Assembly: GCA_029465975.1 (NCBI GenBank)
Contig: CM055741.1
Coordinates: forward strand, 3,555,728 to 3,619,727
Direction: 5' to 3'
DNA: 64,000 bases
Origin: Dallia pectoralis
Taxonomy: Eukaryota > Chordata > Actinopteri > Esociformes > Umbridae
The position numbers and the translations under genes were made by a program. The notes beneath the pieces are model-generated. The model saw nothing but the letters and a program-made list of their open reading frames with translations. It searched no databases and was not told where the DNA came from. Shown here in pieces: positions 29,867 to 53,000 of this stretch. Within the stretch, counting starts at the first letter, position 1, and every line of letters begins with the position of its first letter.

Positions 29867-31085
29867 CTGTTACGGTGTATAGAACCTAACGTCAGGTATA
29901 CACACACACACACTGCCTGTTACGGTGTATAGAACCTAACGTCAGGTACACACACACACACACACACACTGCCTGTTACGGTGTATAGAACCTAACGTCA
30001 GGTACACACACACACACACACACACACTGCATGTTACGGTGTATAGAACCTAACGTCAGGTACACACACACACACACACACACTGCCTGTTACGGTGTAT
30101 AGAACCTAACGTCAGGTACACACACACACACACACACTGCCTGTTACGGTGTATAGAACCTAACGTCAGGTACACACACACACACACACACACTGCCTGT
30201 TACGGTGTATATAACCTAACGTCAGGTACACACACACACACACTGCCTGTTACGGTGTATAGAACCTAACGTCAGGTACACACACACACACACACACACA
30301 CACTGCCTGTTACGGTGTATAGTACCTAACGTCAGGTACACACACACACACACACTGCCTGTTACGGTGTATAGAACCTAACGTCAGGTACACACACACA
30401 CACACACTGCCTGTTACGGTGTATATAACGTAATGTCAGGTACACACACACACACACTGCCTGTTACGGTGTATAGAACCTAACGTCAGGTACACACACA
30501 CACACACTGCCTGTTACGGTGTATAGAACCTAACGTCAGGTACACACACACACACACACTGCCTGTTACGGTGTATATAACCTAATGTCAGGTACACAAA
30601 CACACACACACACACACACACTGCCTGTTACGGTGTATAGAACCTAATGTCAGGTACACACACACACACACACACACACTGCCTGTTACGGTGTATAGAA
30701 CCTAACGTCAGGTACACACACACACACACTGCCTGTTACGGTGTATATAACCTAATGTCAGGTACACACACACACACACACACTGCCTGTTACGGTGTAT
30801 ATAACCTAATGTCAGGTACACACACACACACTGCCTGTTACGGTGTATAAAACCTAATGTCAGGTACACACAAACACTGCCTGTTACGGTGTATAGAACC
30901 TAATGTCAGGTACACACACACACACACACACTGCCTGTTATGGTGTATATAACCTAATGTCAGGTACACACACACACACACACACACTGCCTGTTACGGT
31001 GTATATTACCTAACGTCAGGTACACACACACACCCACACTGCCTGTTACGGTGTATATAACCTAATGTCAGACACACACACACAC
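29795..31085. repeat. Amplified TNPO2 coding end: stop codon plus donor
   Basis: The last coding bases CTGCCTGTTACGGTGTATAG (encoding CYGV then stop), followed by AACCTAACGTCAG|GTACAC, are repeated about 23 more times with (AC)n linkers. Later units drift (TATATAACCTAATG). The original stop is at 29812-29814, and CAG|GTAC at 29827 looks like a donor for a 3' UTR intron. Confidence 0.93.
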
Positions 31086-31243
31086 ACACACACTGCCTGC
31101 TATGGAGTATAGAATACTGGATAACCTAATGTCATGTGTGTACACACACACACTGCCTGCTTTGCTGGGTAACCTGATGTCATGTACACACAGAACATTT
31201 TTCTCCACACACTTATTGACTCCACCCCTCTTTTTTCCTCCAG

Positions 31244-32660
31244 GTGAGCCGGTAGCTGTGGAGGAGGAAGAGGGGGGTGAAGGGAAACTCATCCATCTGT
31301 GTTATTGCACTGCCCTGAGACCTGGGGGGAAGGGGGAGAGAGGGACCCACCACGCCATTGGCCGCTCCCACTGACGGACGGCCCCCACGCCCTGTGTTTT
31401 TCCATAGAGGGAGGGTGGGCGGGACTTAGGGAGGGCGGGACTAACCTCTAGATTAAAGAATTAATAAGGGGACCCAACCTACACAGATCTACTTAGGTAG
31501 GGACAGAGAAATGGAGAGCGAGAGAGCAGAAAGGGGAGTGTGGGGGGGAGAGGCGGGGAGGGATGCAGATACAGCTAGGGATAGATAGATGGAGAAGGAG
31601 GGTTAGGAAAATGAAGGTATATAGAAGACGCCTAGATGGTTTTAGCAAAGATGAAAGAGAATTAACAGATTTTATTCAGACAGTAAGAAAGACACATAGC
31701 ATGTCATAACAGACTAGACTCGCAGCAACATCCACACACAAATACACTCGCAATACCTAAAGCTGAGCGGATGGACGCTCAGACTCTGTTTAATTTCCGG
31801 ATTATATTTCAGTTACTGGGGGTGATAAATCATATGAATTGATGTTCATCCTTTCATCAGTAGGGGACTTGTTAAGTGTTGATCGATTTGCCATCAAGCG
31901 TTTTTTCTTTTTAGAGGGAGGTTACCTGAGAATGCTTTCTTCGTATAATTGTGATTGGAGATGACGTTCAGTCACTCAGAGGTTCCTTGACTGCTTCCTG
32001 GTTGATAGAAGTCATCACCTCAGACCAACGGGACAGAACTAGGGCTTAAATAATATTTGTTGTTCTCATGTGAGGTCAGAAAACGAAAGATTAGTGCATC
32101 AATGTCCCGTTAGAGTGTGTGTGTGTTAGGGCTTGTTTACCTATTGTTTACTTTGCATTTGATTAATTGTTTTAATAAGGTAACGATTTAGCTAACACCC
32201 GACTCCTACCTTGGCCTCTGTACCTAACCTGTAAACTGTGACTGTCCGTGTGTGAGTTTGTGTGTCCGTGTGTGTGTGTCCGTGTCTGTTGCCATGTTGA
32301 TATCTTGAGTAATGTGATTAAAACCCTTTATTGTTTATCATGAGAATGTTTTACAAAATAATCCATATTTTCTTTATTTTTTTTTGCTGCTACTGATTCC
32401 CATGATAAACGTAAATTAACTCATAAAAACTAAACATTTAGTAAGTTGAAAAATTTCCGATGAACTTTTTATTTGTTTTGTTTTTTTGCACTTTTTTTGT
32501 ATTCGTGGCATTTTAAACTTGTTCATCCATAAAAGACATCTGAATTCTAACGTCAATGTTGGTTCTTTGTGTTTCACTGTACAATACGTGTCCTACTTTA
32601 ATTGCATAAAGCGTAAGAATACTAAAAATGGCAAATAAAACGTTGTGAAACTGCGAGTAA
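31244..32660 (+). other. tnpo2: TNPO2 3' UTR terminal exon (probable)
   Basis: A good acceptor (TTTTTTCCTCCAG) ends at 31243, matching the donor at 29827. The following sequence has no supportable coding continuation. An AATAAA at 32634-32639 could end the mRNA. A spliced 3' UTR is inferred, not proven. Confidence 0.5.
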
Positions 32661-36039
<3,379 letters not shown>

Positions 36040-36060
<21 letters not shown>

Positions 36061-36180
36061 ATCCGGTATAAAGGAGGCGACCGTTACGGCGCGCGCAGAC
36101 TACAAGCCACGGATGTGCGTGCGAGCAGCCAACACTCAGCACGAGCTGCGGGAAAAGGGAATTCCTATTTGTTGACATCA
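36040..36180 (+). promoter_or_regulatory. Possible orphan TATA promoter
   Basis: TATAAA at 36067-36072 is followed by a locally CpG-rich stretch (TTACGGCGCGCGCAG), a typical core-promoter look in an otherwise AT-rich region. No coding region can be tied to it. It could serve a non-coding transcript or be chance. Confidence 0.25.
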
Positions 36181-36195
36181 GAGGATGGGTCCTCC

Positions 36196-36745
36196 CTTCA
36201 GAGAGAGAGAGGGGAGAGAGGGAGAGAGAGAGAGGGAGAGAGAGAGAGAAGAGAGGGAGAGAGTGGGAGAGAGAGAGTGGGAGAGTGAGCGAGGGAGGGA
36301 GAGAGAGAAGAGAGGGAGAGAGTGGGAGAGAGAGAGGAGAGAGAGAGTGGGAGAGAGAGAGAGAAGAGAGGGAGAGAGTGGGAGAGAGAGGAGAGAGAGA
36401 GTGGGAGAGAGAGGGAGAGAGAGAGAGAAGAGAGGGAGAGAGAGAGTGGGAGAGTGAGCGAGGGAGGGAGAGAGAGAGAAGAGAGGGAGAGAGTGGGAGA
36501 GAGAGGAGAGAGAGACTGGGAGAGAGAGAGAAGAGAGGGAGAGAGTGGGAGAGAGAGTGGGAGAGAGAGAGAGAAGAGGGAGAGAGAGAGAGAAGAGAGG
36601 GAGAGAGTGGGAAAGAGAGAGTGGGAGAGTGAGCGAGGGAGGGAGAGAGAGAAGAGATGGAGAGAGTGGGAGAGAGAGAGGAGAGAGAGAGTGGGAGAGA
36701 GAGAGAGAAGAGAGGGAGAGAGTGGGAAAGAGAAGAGAGAGGATG
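36196..36745. repeat. Purine-rich GAGAGG/GAGTGGGA satellite
   Basis: Imperfect tandem units of GAGAGAGAAGAGAGGGAGAG with GTGGGA. Higher-order blocks containing GTGAGCGAGGGAGG recur at about 36285, 36455 and 36630. All six frames have open stretches caused by composition alone. Confidence 0.9.
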
Positions 36746-37329
36746 TTTATGTATGTCTGTGTGTGTGTGTGTGTGTGTGCGCGATTGCTGCCAAGGCCGT
36801 TACCAAGTGTGCCAGGCACCCTGAATAGATATATGCCTGGGCCCCCTCACTTATAGACAACATTGACATTATTATGACCATCCAGGGCCCCCTGAATCTT
36901 CTCCTCTTTTCCGGCATCAGCGACGGCCCTGTAAAACAGCCATAAAACACTGTCAGATCAGTCTAGGCCACACAAGAGGGAGACTAAAGTCACTGTTCAC
37001 GTGCTCTCCTCCTCCACCCTCTCTCTCCTTCTCTTCCTCTCAGGGTTGTCATAGTAATGGGGGCCACACACACACACACACTCATAAACAGAGTGCTACA
37101 GTAGTTAAAGGCTTCATCAGGAAGCTCCTGTAAACCACAATGACGTCACACACACCGATTTCCCCAAAAAACACACACACCGATTTCTGTGTCTTAATCA
37201 GGCAATTACTGTATATATAAATGCATTGTGGGAAATATGATCGGGTCTAGCGTCTACTCATGCGGCAACAGTATTTTATTATGTCGTTTACTTTTTAACT
37301 TGACTGGTTGGCGTTTTTTATTTGAATGC

Positions 37330-37427
37330 AGCTGATTCTAATTCGACGTAATTATCGGCGACATCTCGCGGAACGTCCACGAAAGATTGCGCCATTTTTT
37401 CGACCAACGATTCCGTCTCAACGTTTG
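37330..37427 (+). other. Possible non-coding first exon of a zinc-finger gene relic
   Basis: Unique GC-containing sequence ends in a canonical donor (CGTTTG|GTAAGT, exon end 37427). A 42-bp minisatellite then fills the presumed intron to the acceptor at 38615-38616. The upstream boundary is unknown. Linkage to the downstream relic is inference. Confidence 0.35.
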
Positions 37428-37467
37428 GTAAGTCACGCAGATAAATTGGATATTTTCCTGACAGCTA

Positions 37468-38592
37468 ATGCTTGTTGGTTTCACTGTACTCGTGTGCCGG
37501 TTTTATATAATGCTTGTTGGTTTCACTGTACTCGTGTGCCGGTTTTATATAATGCTTGTTGGTTTCACTGTACTCGTGTGCCGGTTATATAATGCTTGTT
37601 GGTTTCACTGTACTCGTGTGCCGGTTTTATATAATGCTTGTTGGTTTCACTGTACTCGTGTGCCGGTTTTATATAATGCTTGTTGGTTTCACTGTACTCG
37701 TGTGCCGGTTATATAATGCTTGTTGGTTTCACTGTACTCGTGTGCCGGTTTCATATAATGCTTGTTGGTTTCACTGTACTCGTGTGCCGGTTATATATAA
37801 TGCTTGTTGGTTTCACTGTACTCGTGTGCCGGTTTCATATAATGCTTGTTGGTTTCACTGTACTCGTGTGCCGGTTTTATATAATGCTTGTTGGTTTCAC
37901 TGTACTCGTGTGCCGGTTTTATATAATGCTTGTTGGTTTCACTGTACTCGTGTGCCTGTTTTATATAATGCTTGTTGGGTTCACTGTACTCGTGTGCCGG
38001 TTTTATATAATGCTTGTTGGTTTCACTGTACTCGTGTGCCTGTTTTATATAATGCTTGTTGGTTTCACTGTACTCGTGTGCCGGTTTTATATAATGCTTG
38101 TTGGTTTCACTGTACTCGTGTGCCGGTTTTATATAATGCTTGTTGGTTTCACTGTACTCGTGTGCCGGTTTTATATAATGCTTGTTGGTTTCACTGTACT
38201 CGTGTGCCGGTTTTATATAATGCTTGTTGGTTTCACTGTACTCGTGTGCCGGTTATATATAATGCTTGTTGGTTTCACTGTACTCGTGTGCCGGTTTTAT
38301 ATAATGCATGTTGGGTTCACTGTACTCGTGTGCCGGTTTTATATAATGCTTGTTGGTTTCACTGTACTCGTGTGCCGGTTTCATATAATGCTTGTTGGTT
38401 TCACTGTACTCGTGTGCCGGTTTTATATAATGCTTGTTGGTTTCACTGTACTCGTGCCGGTTATATAATGCTTGTTGGTTTCACTGTACTCGTGTGCCGG
38501 TTTCATATAATGCTTGTTGGTTTCACTGTACTCGTGTGCCGGTTTTATATAATGCTTGTTGGTTTCACTGTACTCGTGTGCCGGTTTTAAAT
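37468..38592. repeat. 42-bp minisatellite (39-bp variants) in a presumed intron
   Basis: About 27 head-to-tail copies of a 42-bp unit containing TGCTTGTTGGTTTCACTGTA and CTCGTGTGCCGGTT. Shorter units are 39 bp. Most length steps are multiples of 3, so two + strand frames stay open for 260-344 codons (repeat peptide MLVGFTVLVCRFYI or CWFHCTRVPVLYNA). This is explained by the period and there is no sign of a real gene. Confidence 0.9.
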
Positions 38593-38616
38593 AGTTTGTT
38601 TTCTTTTATTCAACAG

Positions 38617-39665
38617 TATGATGTTAAAAACAGAAACATATTGATGCTGGAACCTGAGGCTCAAACTAACAAGTGAGTTATCCACGCGTCACTGCATGTC
38701 CTGTGGTAAAAATTGTAAGGACTTTAACTCACTTATTCTGTGCATTTATATTCACAATGTTTCCCTGTCAACTACATATTCATACACCAGGCACATGCGA
38801 ATCCACAGAAACATTCCAAGTTGCACTTACACCAAATGTGCAGCTTTTAAAACGCACCAATTAAGACACCATGTAGAATAAATCCCTGTTGTTGATCCTA
38901 GATTGTGTCGTGCTGATCTAAGTTTAGTATGCCATGTGGATTTCTGCAGTGTTTGGTGTAATGATGTGAAGAGTTTGTTCTTTAATTTGAAAATCCATAT
39001 TACTGAAGACACAGCAGTTACTTGTCCATTCAGGCAATGCAACAAAGAGATACTCTTTTATCTTTCAAGCAGATGTAAGTTAGACCAATACATTTTTCCA
39101 ATGAAACATACTTCCACCATTAATTTTACATTTAGGCTTCGGTATATATAGCAGGGTCCTTTGGTGAAATCCTGTGAGTTTCTGTAGTCCCATGTCTGCT
39201 TAATGCTCAAGTCTGAAACTATGTATTTGTGCCTTTCTTTGATCTATTTAAATATTGTTTGGTTTCAGGTGAAGCTGAGCAGTGGATGGTCAGAATAGAA
39301 TAACAGGTGGCTGGTAAACATCATTCACCACTGTCTTTGCAAGTTACTTCAACATCGAATATGAAGAGGCTGCGTGTACACTTGAGTTCATCCAAAGGTA
39401 AGAGGGGCAAATGTCTGCTGTGTCTTTGGCTATTGTGATTGCTGTGATCAGTAGCTCTTTAGGTTGGTCCACAAAAACATCCTCATCTATTGTGGGCACA
39501 AGGTGCACTGCTATTGCTGATTGGTGCTTGTTTCTTTGTGTCTTTCAGGCAATTCATTGACATAAATCCTGAGCATGGATCCAAAGCCAGCAGCAAAAAA
39601 GTGGCATCCAGCAAGACTAGAAGACCAATCCAGAAGAAGCAGGTTGGACTAATTGATGAGTGCAT
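38617..39665 (+). pseudogene. Degenerate C2H2 zinc-finger gene relic (fish multicopy family)
   Basis: A short exon 38617-38672 with canonical borders (CAACAG| and |GTGAGT) is followed by decayed zinc-finger coding sequence. About 38770-38875 reads HMRIHRNIPSCTYTKC and FKTHQLRHH. About 38930-39045 reads CNDVKSLFFNLKIH and TAVTCPFRQCNK, where Asn replaces the first zinc His of the usual HLKxH. Further on, an exon ending at 39397 (EYEEAACTLEFIQR) splices in phase to 39549 onward (QFIDINPEHGSK, SKTRRPIQKKQVGL), resembling the C-terminal part of large fish zinc-finger proteins of unknown function. Stops and frameshifts separate the parts and the central region is missing. Intron structure is kept, so it is not a processed copy. 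Family resemblance is from memory. Confidence 0.5.
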
Positions 39666-39880
39666 ACACACATTGTGTATTTTTTTTTTTTCAAACAGGC
39701 CAATAAATCTGTTATATCATGACATCTTTTTGACAACAATTGTACAAAATAAACAAGTAATTTTGATGATATTCTTGGTTATGTTTTTCTTTCCTGATTA
39801 TTAAGTGATGATGTTCTTGTAAAATTCTCAATCTTATTCTTTGATGCAATTGATTTTGTAAGATTCCACCAGTAGTGATT

Positions 39881-40317
39881 GCCAGGAACACATCTGCCAG
39901 TAATTTGCTGTAAATCCAGTTATGAACAGTATGCTGTTTTATTACAGTAAAAGTCTGTTAGTTCTAATTGCAGCAAAAGCTGTAAAAATTACAGTAACTG
40001 CCAGGGAACACAGCTGCCAGTAATATACTGTAAAATCAAATAAATACAGTAAGAGCTTGTATTTATTTATTACAGTAAAGGTCTGTAAATTCTAATTACA
40101 GCAAGAGCTGTAAAAATTACAGTAACTGCCAGGGAACACAGCTGCCAGTAATATACTGTAAATTCAAATAAATACAGTAAGAGCTTGTATTTATTTAATA
40201 CAGTAAAGGTCTGTAAATTCTAATTACAGCAAGAGCTGTAAAAATTACAGTAACTGCCAGGGAACACAGCTGCCAGTAATTTACTGTAAAATTTACAGTG
40301 AAATTTTTTACAGTGTA
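39881..40317. repeat. 128-bp tandem repeat with TE-like end
   Basis: Three and a half units with a 128-bp period (marker AGGGAACACA at 40003, 40131 and 40259; diverged first unit near 39884). The right end, ACTGTAAAATTTACAGTG followed by TTTTTTACAGTG, is self-complementary and resembles the ends of common fish DNA-transposon derivatives. No matching left end was found. Confidence 0.65.
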
Positions 40318-40654
40318 TCAAAAACCCTATAATTTTTATGGAATGTTTTTGTTATATGTGTGTCATGTGTTACCGTGTACGTCTGTGTAAATAAATTAAT
40401 CAAAGTGAGGGCCTTTTGAGTGAGGGCTTTTTGGAGAGTCATCAGGCATAGGATTTGTTCGCATGGGTTTATATAATTTTTTGTGTGAAAATACCAAATA
40501 TTTTAGTATTTGTGTATGTCTGTGTGAATGAATTAACGGCAGAGTTGGATACAAGTGTATTGTTTTGTTCTTAATCAGGGTGTTTCTGTTGGGCCATGAT
40601 AGTAGAAATAAGAAAACTATGCAAAACATGAACAAATTTAATGAGGAAGGAGAA

Positions 40655-40876
40655 TACACAGACAGACACAGGCAGAAACAGATGGACACAGGCAGAAACA
40701 GGCAGGAACAAACGGACACAGACAGAAACAAATGGACACAGACAGAAACAGACGGACACAGGCAGAAACAGACGGACACAGACAGAAACAGGCAGAAACA
40801 AATGGACACAGACAGAAACAGACGGACACAGACAGAAACAGACGGACACAGGCAGAAAAAGACAGACACAGGCTTT
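40655..40876. repeat. 20-bp minisatellite (CAGACAGAAACAGACGGACA)
   Basis: About 11 imperfect copies, with AGGCAGAAACA and AAATGGACACA variants. ORFs on both strands are repeat-derived. Confidence 0.85.
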
Positions 40877-41575
40877 TAACTGTAAACATCCTCTCCATGT
40901 TTATTATATGGATGGAATCATTAAAACACATCTGACAGGATATTTCACGCTGACAAACGCTGTGTGAGTTTATGTGTGGGGAGGGGCTACTTGGTACCCT
41001 CAAACTAATAAATAAACCATCTTAAAGACATGGGGGGTATCTAATGAGTCTGAATACAATGCACACACACACACCCTGCTTCGAGCTACAGATTACGGCC
41101 TTTTCACCTCTGTGATTCCTGGCGTCCTCTCTAGTTTTCTTACTCTCAAAATCCGCTGGAGATAAAATTCCAGGATAAACCTCAGACATTCTCTTCCAAC
41201 AGGATTGAAAAGAAGACAAGGATTTTGGATGCTGCTTTTGTAGTTCCCTTATTTGGGATATGTCTCCTCCTGGTGGCCAAAACATTTACTGTCATTTCTT
41301 TCTAATGCATTCTGTCACTCAATATTAATTACATTTTAAATGTCAAGCACGCTACATTGATTGGGTTAAATACTGGTCTTATGGTGACATTGGTCTAAAA
41401 CTACCTTAGACTCTTTTACAAACACACATTCATAAATGTAACTGTATTAACTAACATCTAAATGTTATTTTCCAAAAGAGAAAGACACAGCTAAAAGTGT
41501 ATGTGAACACACATGTGTGTGTATATGCTTATGTGGGTGTGCATTAATGCGTGTGTGTCTGTGTGTCTGTGCCAA
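40877..41575. other. Intergenic, no feature recognised
   Basis: Unique AT-rich sequence with a short (CA)n near 41060 and GTGTGT tracts at 41510-41570. I see no gene or RNA. Confidence 0.4.
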
Positions 41576-41965
41576 CTTATATCTCTAATTGTAACAGTCT
41601 AACAGGATATCTCTAAATGTAACAGTATATCTGTAATTGTAACAGTCTAACAGTATATCTGTAATTGTAACAGTCTAACAGTATATCTGTAATTGTAACA
41701 GTCTAACAGTATATATGTAATTGTAACAGTCTAACAGTATATCTGTAATTGTAACAGTCTATCTGTAATTGTAACAGTCTAACAGTCTAACAGTATATCT
41801 GTAATTGTAACAGTCTAACAGTATATCTGTAATTGTAACAGTCTAACAGTATCTCTCATTTTAACAGTCTAACAGTATATCTCTCATTTTAACAGTCTAA
41901 CAGTATATCTCTCATTTTAACAGTCTAACAGTATATCTCTCATTTTAACAGTCTAACAGAATATG
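41576..41965. repeat. 28-bp AT-rich minisatellite
   Basis: About 13 units of TAACAGTCTAACAGTATATC plus TGTAATTG. The last four change to CTCATTT. The variant switch is abrupt, at about 41850. Confidence 0.9.
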
Positions 41966-42350
41966 TTTAGGACAAATATAGGTACACACACAAATAATAC
42001 ACAAACACAATATCATAAGACATAATCACATAAATACGTTTTCTCACATGAATGCCATGAAGTACAACAGTGTACAGAATCTCTCTAGATGAATCCTAAA
42101 TGATTCCTATATCAGATTACTGTCTGGTCTCAGTTCAACTCTTGTTTCGATGTGGAAATTCCAGAGGGTCACATCGGTTTGTGAATATACCCTCAATAAT
42201 AAAACTAGTTCGTCATGAAGTTCCCATCAAGGTCCACTCATTCAATCTGTACATGCTGGACTAAAGTGCTGATTGCCGTTTGTAACCTTGACTGGTACAG
42301 AATCGTCTCGAAGTCTGTTCTAGTGAAGGTTCCACGTGTTTCTGAGGTTC

Positions 42351-49297
<6,947 letters not shown>

Positions 49298-50050
49298 TTT
49301 ATAAAATGTCCAAGTCCAATAAAAAGCCAAATCCCTTAATGCAGGTTCTCCTTCCTATCCCAGGAAGGACAAGGTTCAGTCCGGAGGATCACAAACCAAA
49401 TACTCTCCTGACACCATGATACAACTCTGTCCGCATAAAGTAAAAATAAAGAAATAAATAGCAGTCATTCAATTCGAGAAAGCAACATTACCAACAAATT
49501 AGAGTCGTGGAATCCCTTAACTGAGAATAAAACCTCAGGAACGAGACATGACCAGACGGACGTCACCGATTTAAACAAACTCGAGCACCAGGGGATTAAT
49601 TCACACGATCACAGATTAAGGAAGCAGCTTCACTCACAGTAAACTAAATCCTTCAAAGTGTGCGTGTGTCAGCGTGTGTGCGGTTTCAGTGGCGATCTAA
49701 TGTGCTGCGTGTGACACACTTTTTCTACGCGTTGAACACTTATTAAATTCCTTTCGTAGATTATAATTTTATAATTTATAATTATATAGCCTACAATGTT
49801 GATGAATTGACCCACCACAAAACAGATCAATATAAATAACAGTATATATAAACATAAATAACAGGACAATAAACCCCCTCGTTTTGACTAATTGGAATCT
49901 CTTGAGATTCAGCAGGTGTGAGTAATTAGATATTAATTAAACATGAATTCCCGCCCACCTGTGTGTTTAAAAGGAGCTGGACGCGCTACTTTCTGAATCA
50001 AACACACGCTTGTCTGAGACGGAGTTGGTTGAGACACATTAATTTTCGTC
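49298..50050. promoter_or_regulatory. NHERF2 / macroglobulin divergent promoter region
   Basis: A 753-bp interval lies between the two divergent ATGs. Toward the macroglobulin gene, TTTAAAAG at 49966-49973 is a TATA-like element 78 bases before its ATG. The AT-rich ATTAATTAA at 49932-49940 resembles a homeodomain/HNF1 half site. No CpG-rich core is obvious. Assignment of the elements is inference. Confidence 0.4.
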
Positions 50051-53000
50051 ATGGTTCTTTCTCCGGTCCTGGTTTGGACCGGGGTTTTCTTTGCCTGCTT
50101 CCATTGGCTTGGTTTATGTCAAGAAAGTCTACAGCAGCCGTAAGTAACACTCTCGTTCTTTAACATCTTCATCCATCTCTTGGCGGTTATTTATATTTAT
50201 GTAACAATAAATACGTAATCCCAGCAAGTGACGTTATTACAGACCCTATGACAGTGCCATTTCAAACACCATGGACTAATAACAGTCCATATAATTTATA
50301 ATAATGTTTAACTGCTGAATACGGATGTGCGTTGTCTCTGCAGCTGTACAGGGCCATAATGTTTAACTCGCTCCTGGGGTTCCCTACTCTGTCTGGTGTG
50401 GCTGGGCACATTGTACTGATTTGTCTGTTCTCTGTAGGGTTTATATGGTGACCATCCCTGCAGTGATTCCGTCCGGTTCTCAAGCCAGGTTTTGTGCCAG
50501 CCTCCTCAGGCCCAATGGAATGCTGGTCATGACCATTTCCATGATCGCTGATGGACGGACGAATACGCTTCTCAGTGAGAGTTCAGGCGAGGAGTTTCAC
50601 CGGTGTTTCCAGTTTCAGGTTTGCTCATTACGCCCCCCGCGCACCACGCCCCCCACGCCGACGCCCCCTGTTGAGGGTTTGTGTAACATTGTTTCCTGAT
50701 CTCCCCCACAGGCACCTCATGTGGAGCGTGACGTAGTGATGGACTTCCAGGTGGAGGTACGAGGTGAACGTTTTCTCTCAACTGAGACGAGGAAGTTGAT
50801 GATCAGACCGTACAACCCCATGACCTTCATCCAAACGGACAAGCCCATCTACATCCCAGGACAAACCGGTAACTTCAGGGCCAATTCACCCTAAACGCCA
50901 CGTTTGCTGCTGACGTGTTTCTGCAACTGTTTAGAACAGTAATGTTGTAAATGGCCCGACTGGAACTTCTGGGTGTCTCATAATTTGTTTAATCTTTCAG
51001 TGCTTTTCAGAATTGTCACGCTGGACACCGATTTTGTCCCTGTCAATCAACAGGTGTGTGGCGATTTTAATTATATGCGTTTGTTCTTGAAACTGTTTAA
51101 ATCAGTTGGACCACAATGGTACTGATGAATGCTGGTTGAGTATCAAGCAATAATAATCACGACCTATTCCAACCAGATGAGTGAGGCTTGTGTTGATCGT
51201 TAGTGAAGGTTATTCAATATTGGGCTGAATCCGTCTCTTTTGTTATAAATGAGTCGAAGCCTTAGTCCACAAAGGCTGCCCACTTCTGCTTTGGGATTAA
51301 CTTGGTCAAGAACTGCGTGTCTAATTCATGGGTGTCATACTGGTTTCATGGAGGGCTGAGTGTCTGCAGATTTTTGCTCTCATCGTGCACTTGATTAATT
51401 AGCTCACTAATTGGTTAGGTTCTATCCTCACCTGGTTGTTTGTCTGAACTGGGAATCAATTTAAAGTAAAACAAAAACCTGTGTCCGGCCCTCTGTGGAA
51501 TCTGTTCCTACAAATATGCTGATCTTAACTCTGTAGTTTTACATGTAAAACATCACATTAACTCTGTCTCTCATTACAGTACACCATTGTGGAACTCGAG
51601 GTAAGAACCCATCTAGTCACTGTAAATCCAGTTTAAAGCCCTGATTTGCTATGTGGCTTTACTGCCGCATGCTGTGTTCAAGTTTCAAAGTACTATACAT
51701 TCATGATCCAGACCTCCTTCAGTTTGCAAAATGTGACATAGTGTTTCAGAGACTCCTGCTCTGATTGTGTCTATACATTTCTGAACCCTCTCCACACCAA
51801 CAGGATGTCAGTCATAACCGGATTGGCCAGTGGGTCAACACGACAACCAATGGCAACATTCTGCAGCTTTCTCACCCGCTGAGTTCTGAAGCCGCCATAG
51901 GAACTTATACAATTACTGTGTGGATTGGTGACCAGAAAATCCAGCATGTCTTCAAAGTAGCTAAGTACGGTAGGTTAGGATATATGAACGCTTGCTTGGT
52001 GTTGCTTAGGTTCTGGCTGTTGCATAAATGTGTCACAATTTGTCAAACATTTATTTCTCTGCTGTTTATAGTTTTGCCAAGATTTAAGGTGAAACTAAAC
52101 CTCTCTGACCAGATCAACATTGGTCAAGAATCGTATAATGTGGAAGTGTGTGCTACGTGAGTCCAACATTTATTTTAAACTTGTTCAAATATTCCTAAGA
52201 ATTTAAGTTCCCTGTATGTGGATTTTAGCTTTTGACAAACATCTGTGATTGCAGATGAACCAATTTGAGGTGATGGTCTGTTATTGATTTCAGATACACT
52301 TATGGCCAGCCTGTAGCTGGTGAAGCAGAGATGGAATTGTGCCGGGTCTTAAATAACCCAAATTCACATGATGAAATTGCGTACATAGCCCCCTGCCACA
52401 AGGAGTCCATAGAGGTCTGTTGAGCGCATTTCTACTGACAGTTTACACATCAGGCTACGCTGTTTTTAATGGAGTGGTTGTACTTGCTTTTCCCAGATAA
52501 ACCGAACCGGCTGTGTTTCTCATGACTTTGACATGACAACTTTCAAAAATGCTGAGGTGAAAATGCTCACTGACTTTTATAAATTCAGTGTCAAAGTGGA
52601 AGAGGCGGGCACAGGCAAGTTGCACAGTTTGTGATTTGAGGTCTTGGCCAAGCTACACTGCAGCTGTTTCCGTGTGGTACTCTAGTACAAACCTCTGTAT
52701 GTTTTGACAGGCGTTACGCATTCAGAGACGATGGATGTGGCCATCTCTTACGTGATCGGAACGCTCTCATTTGTTGACATGCCGCAACGCTATCAGCATG
52801 GGTCAATTATCGAGGGCAAGGTGAGATTCAGTGTCTAAAATTACTGCAGTTCTCTCGCTTGGTTTCACCTCTGTTTGCATTAACCATTTGGTTATCACTA
52901 ACACCATGTAGCAATTACCCTCAACAGTTTATGCTGTTTTCCTCAGATTAAAGTTGTTCACTTCAACAACACACCTGTCCCTGACCTGCTAGTCTACCTG

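Noticed and set aside
37468..38592. Regular repeat array considered as a CRISPR-like structure
   Set aside because: Units are directly adjacent with no spacers and the DNA is vertebrate; it is an ordinary minisatellite.
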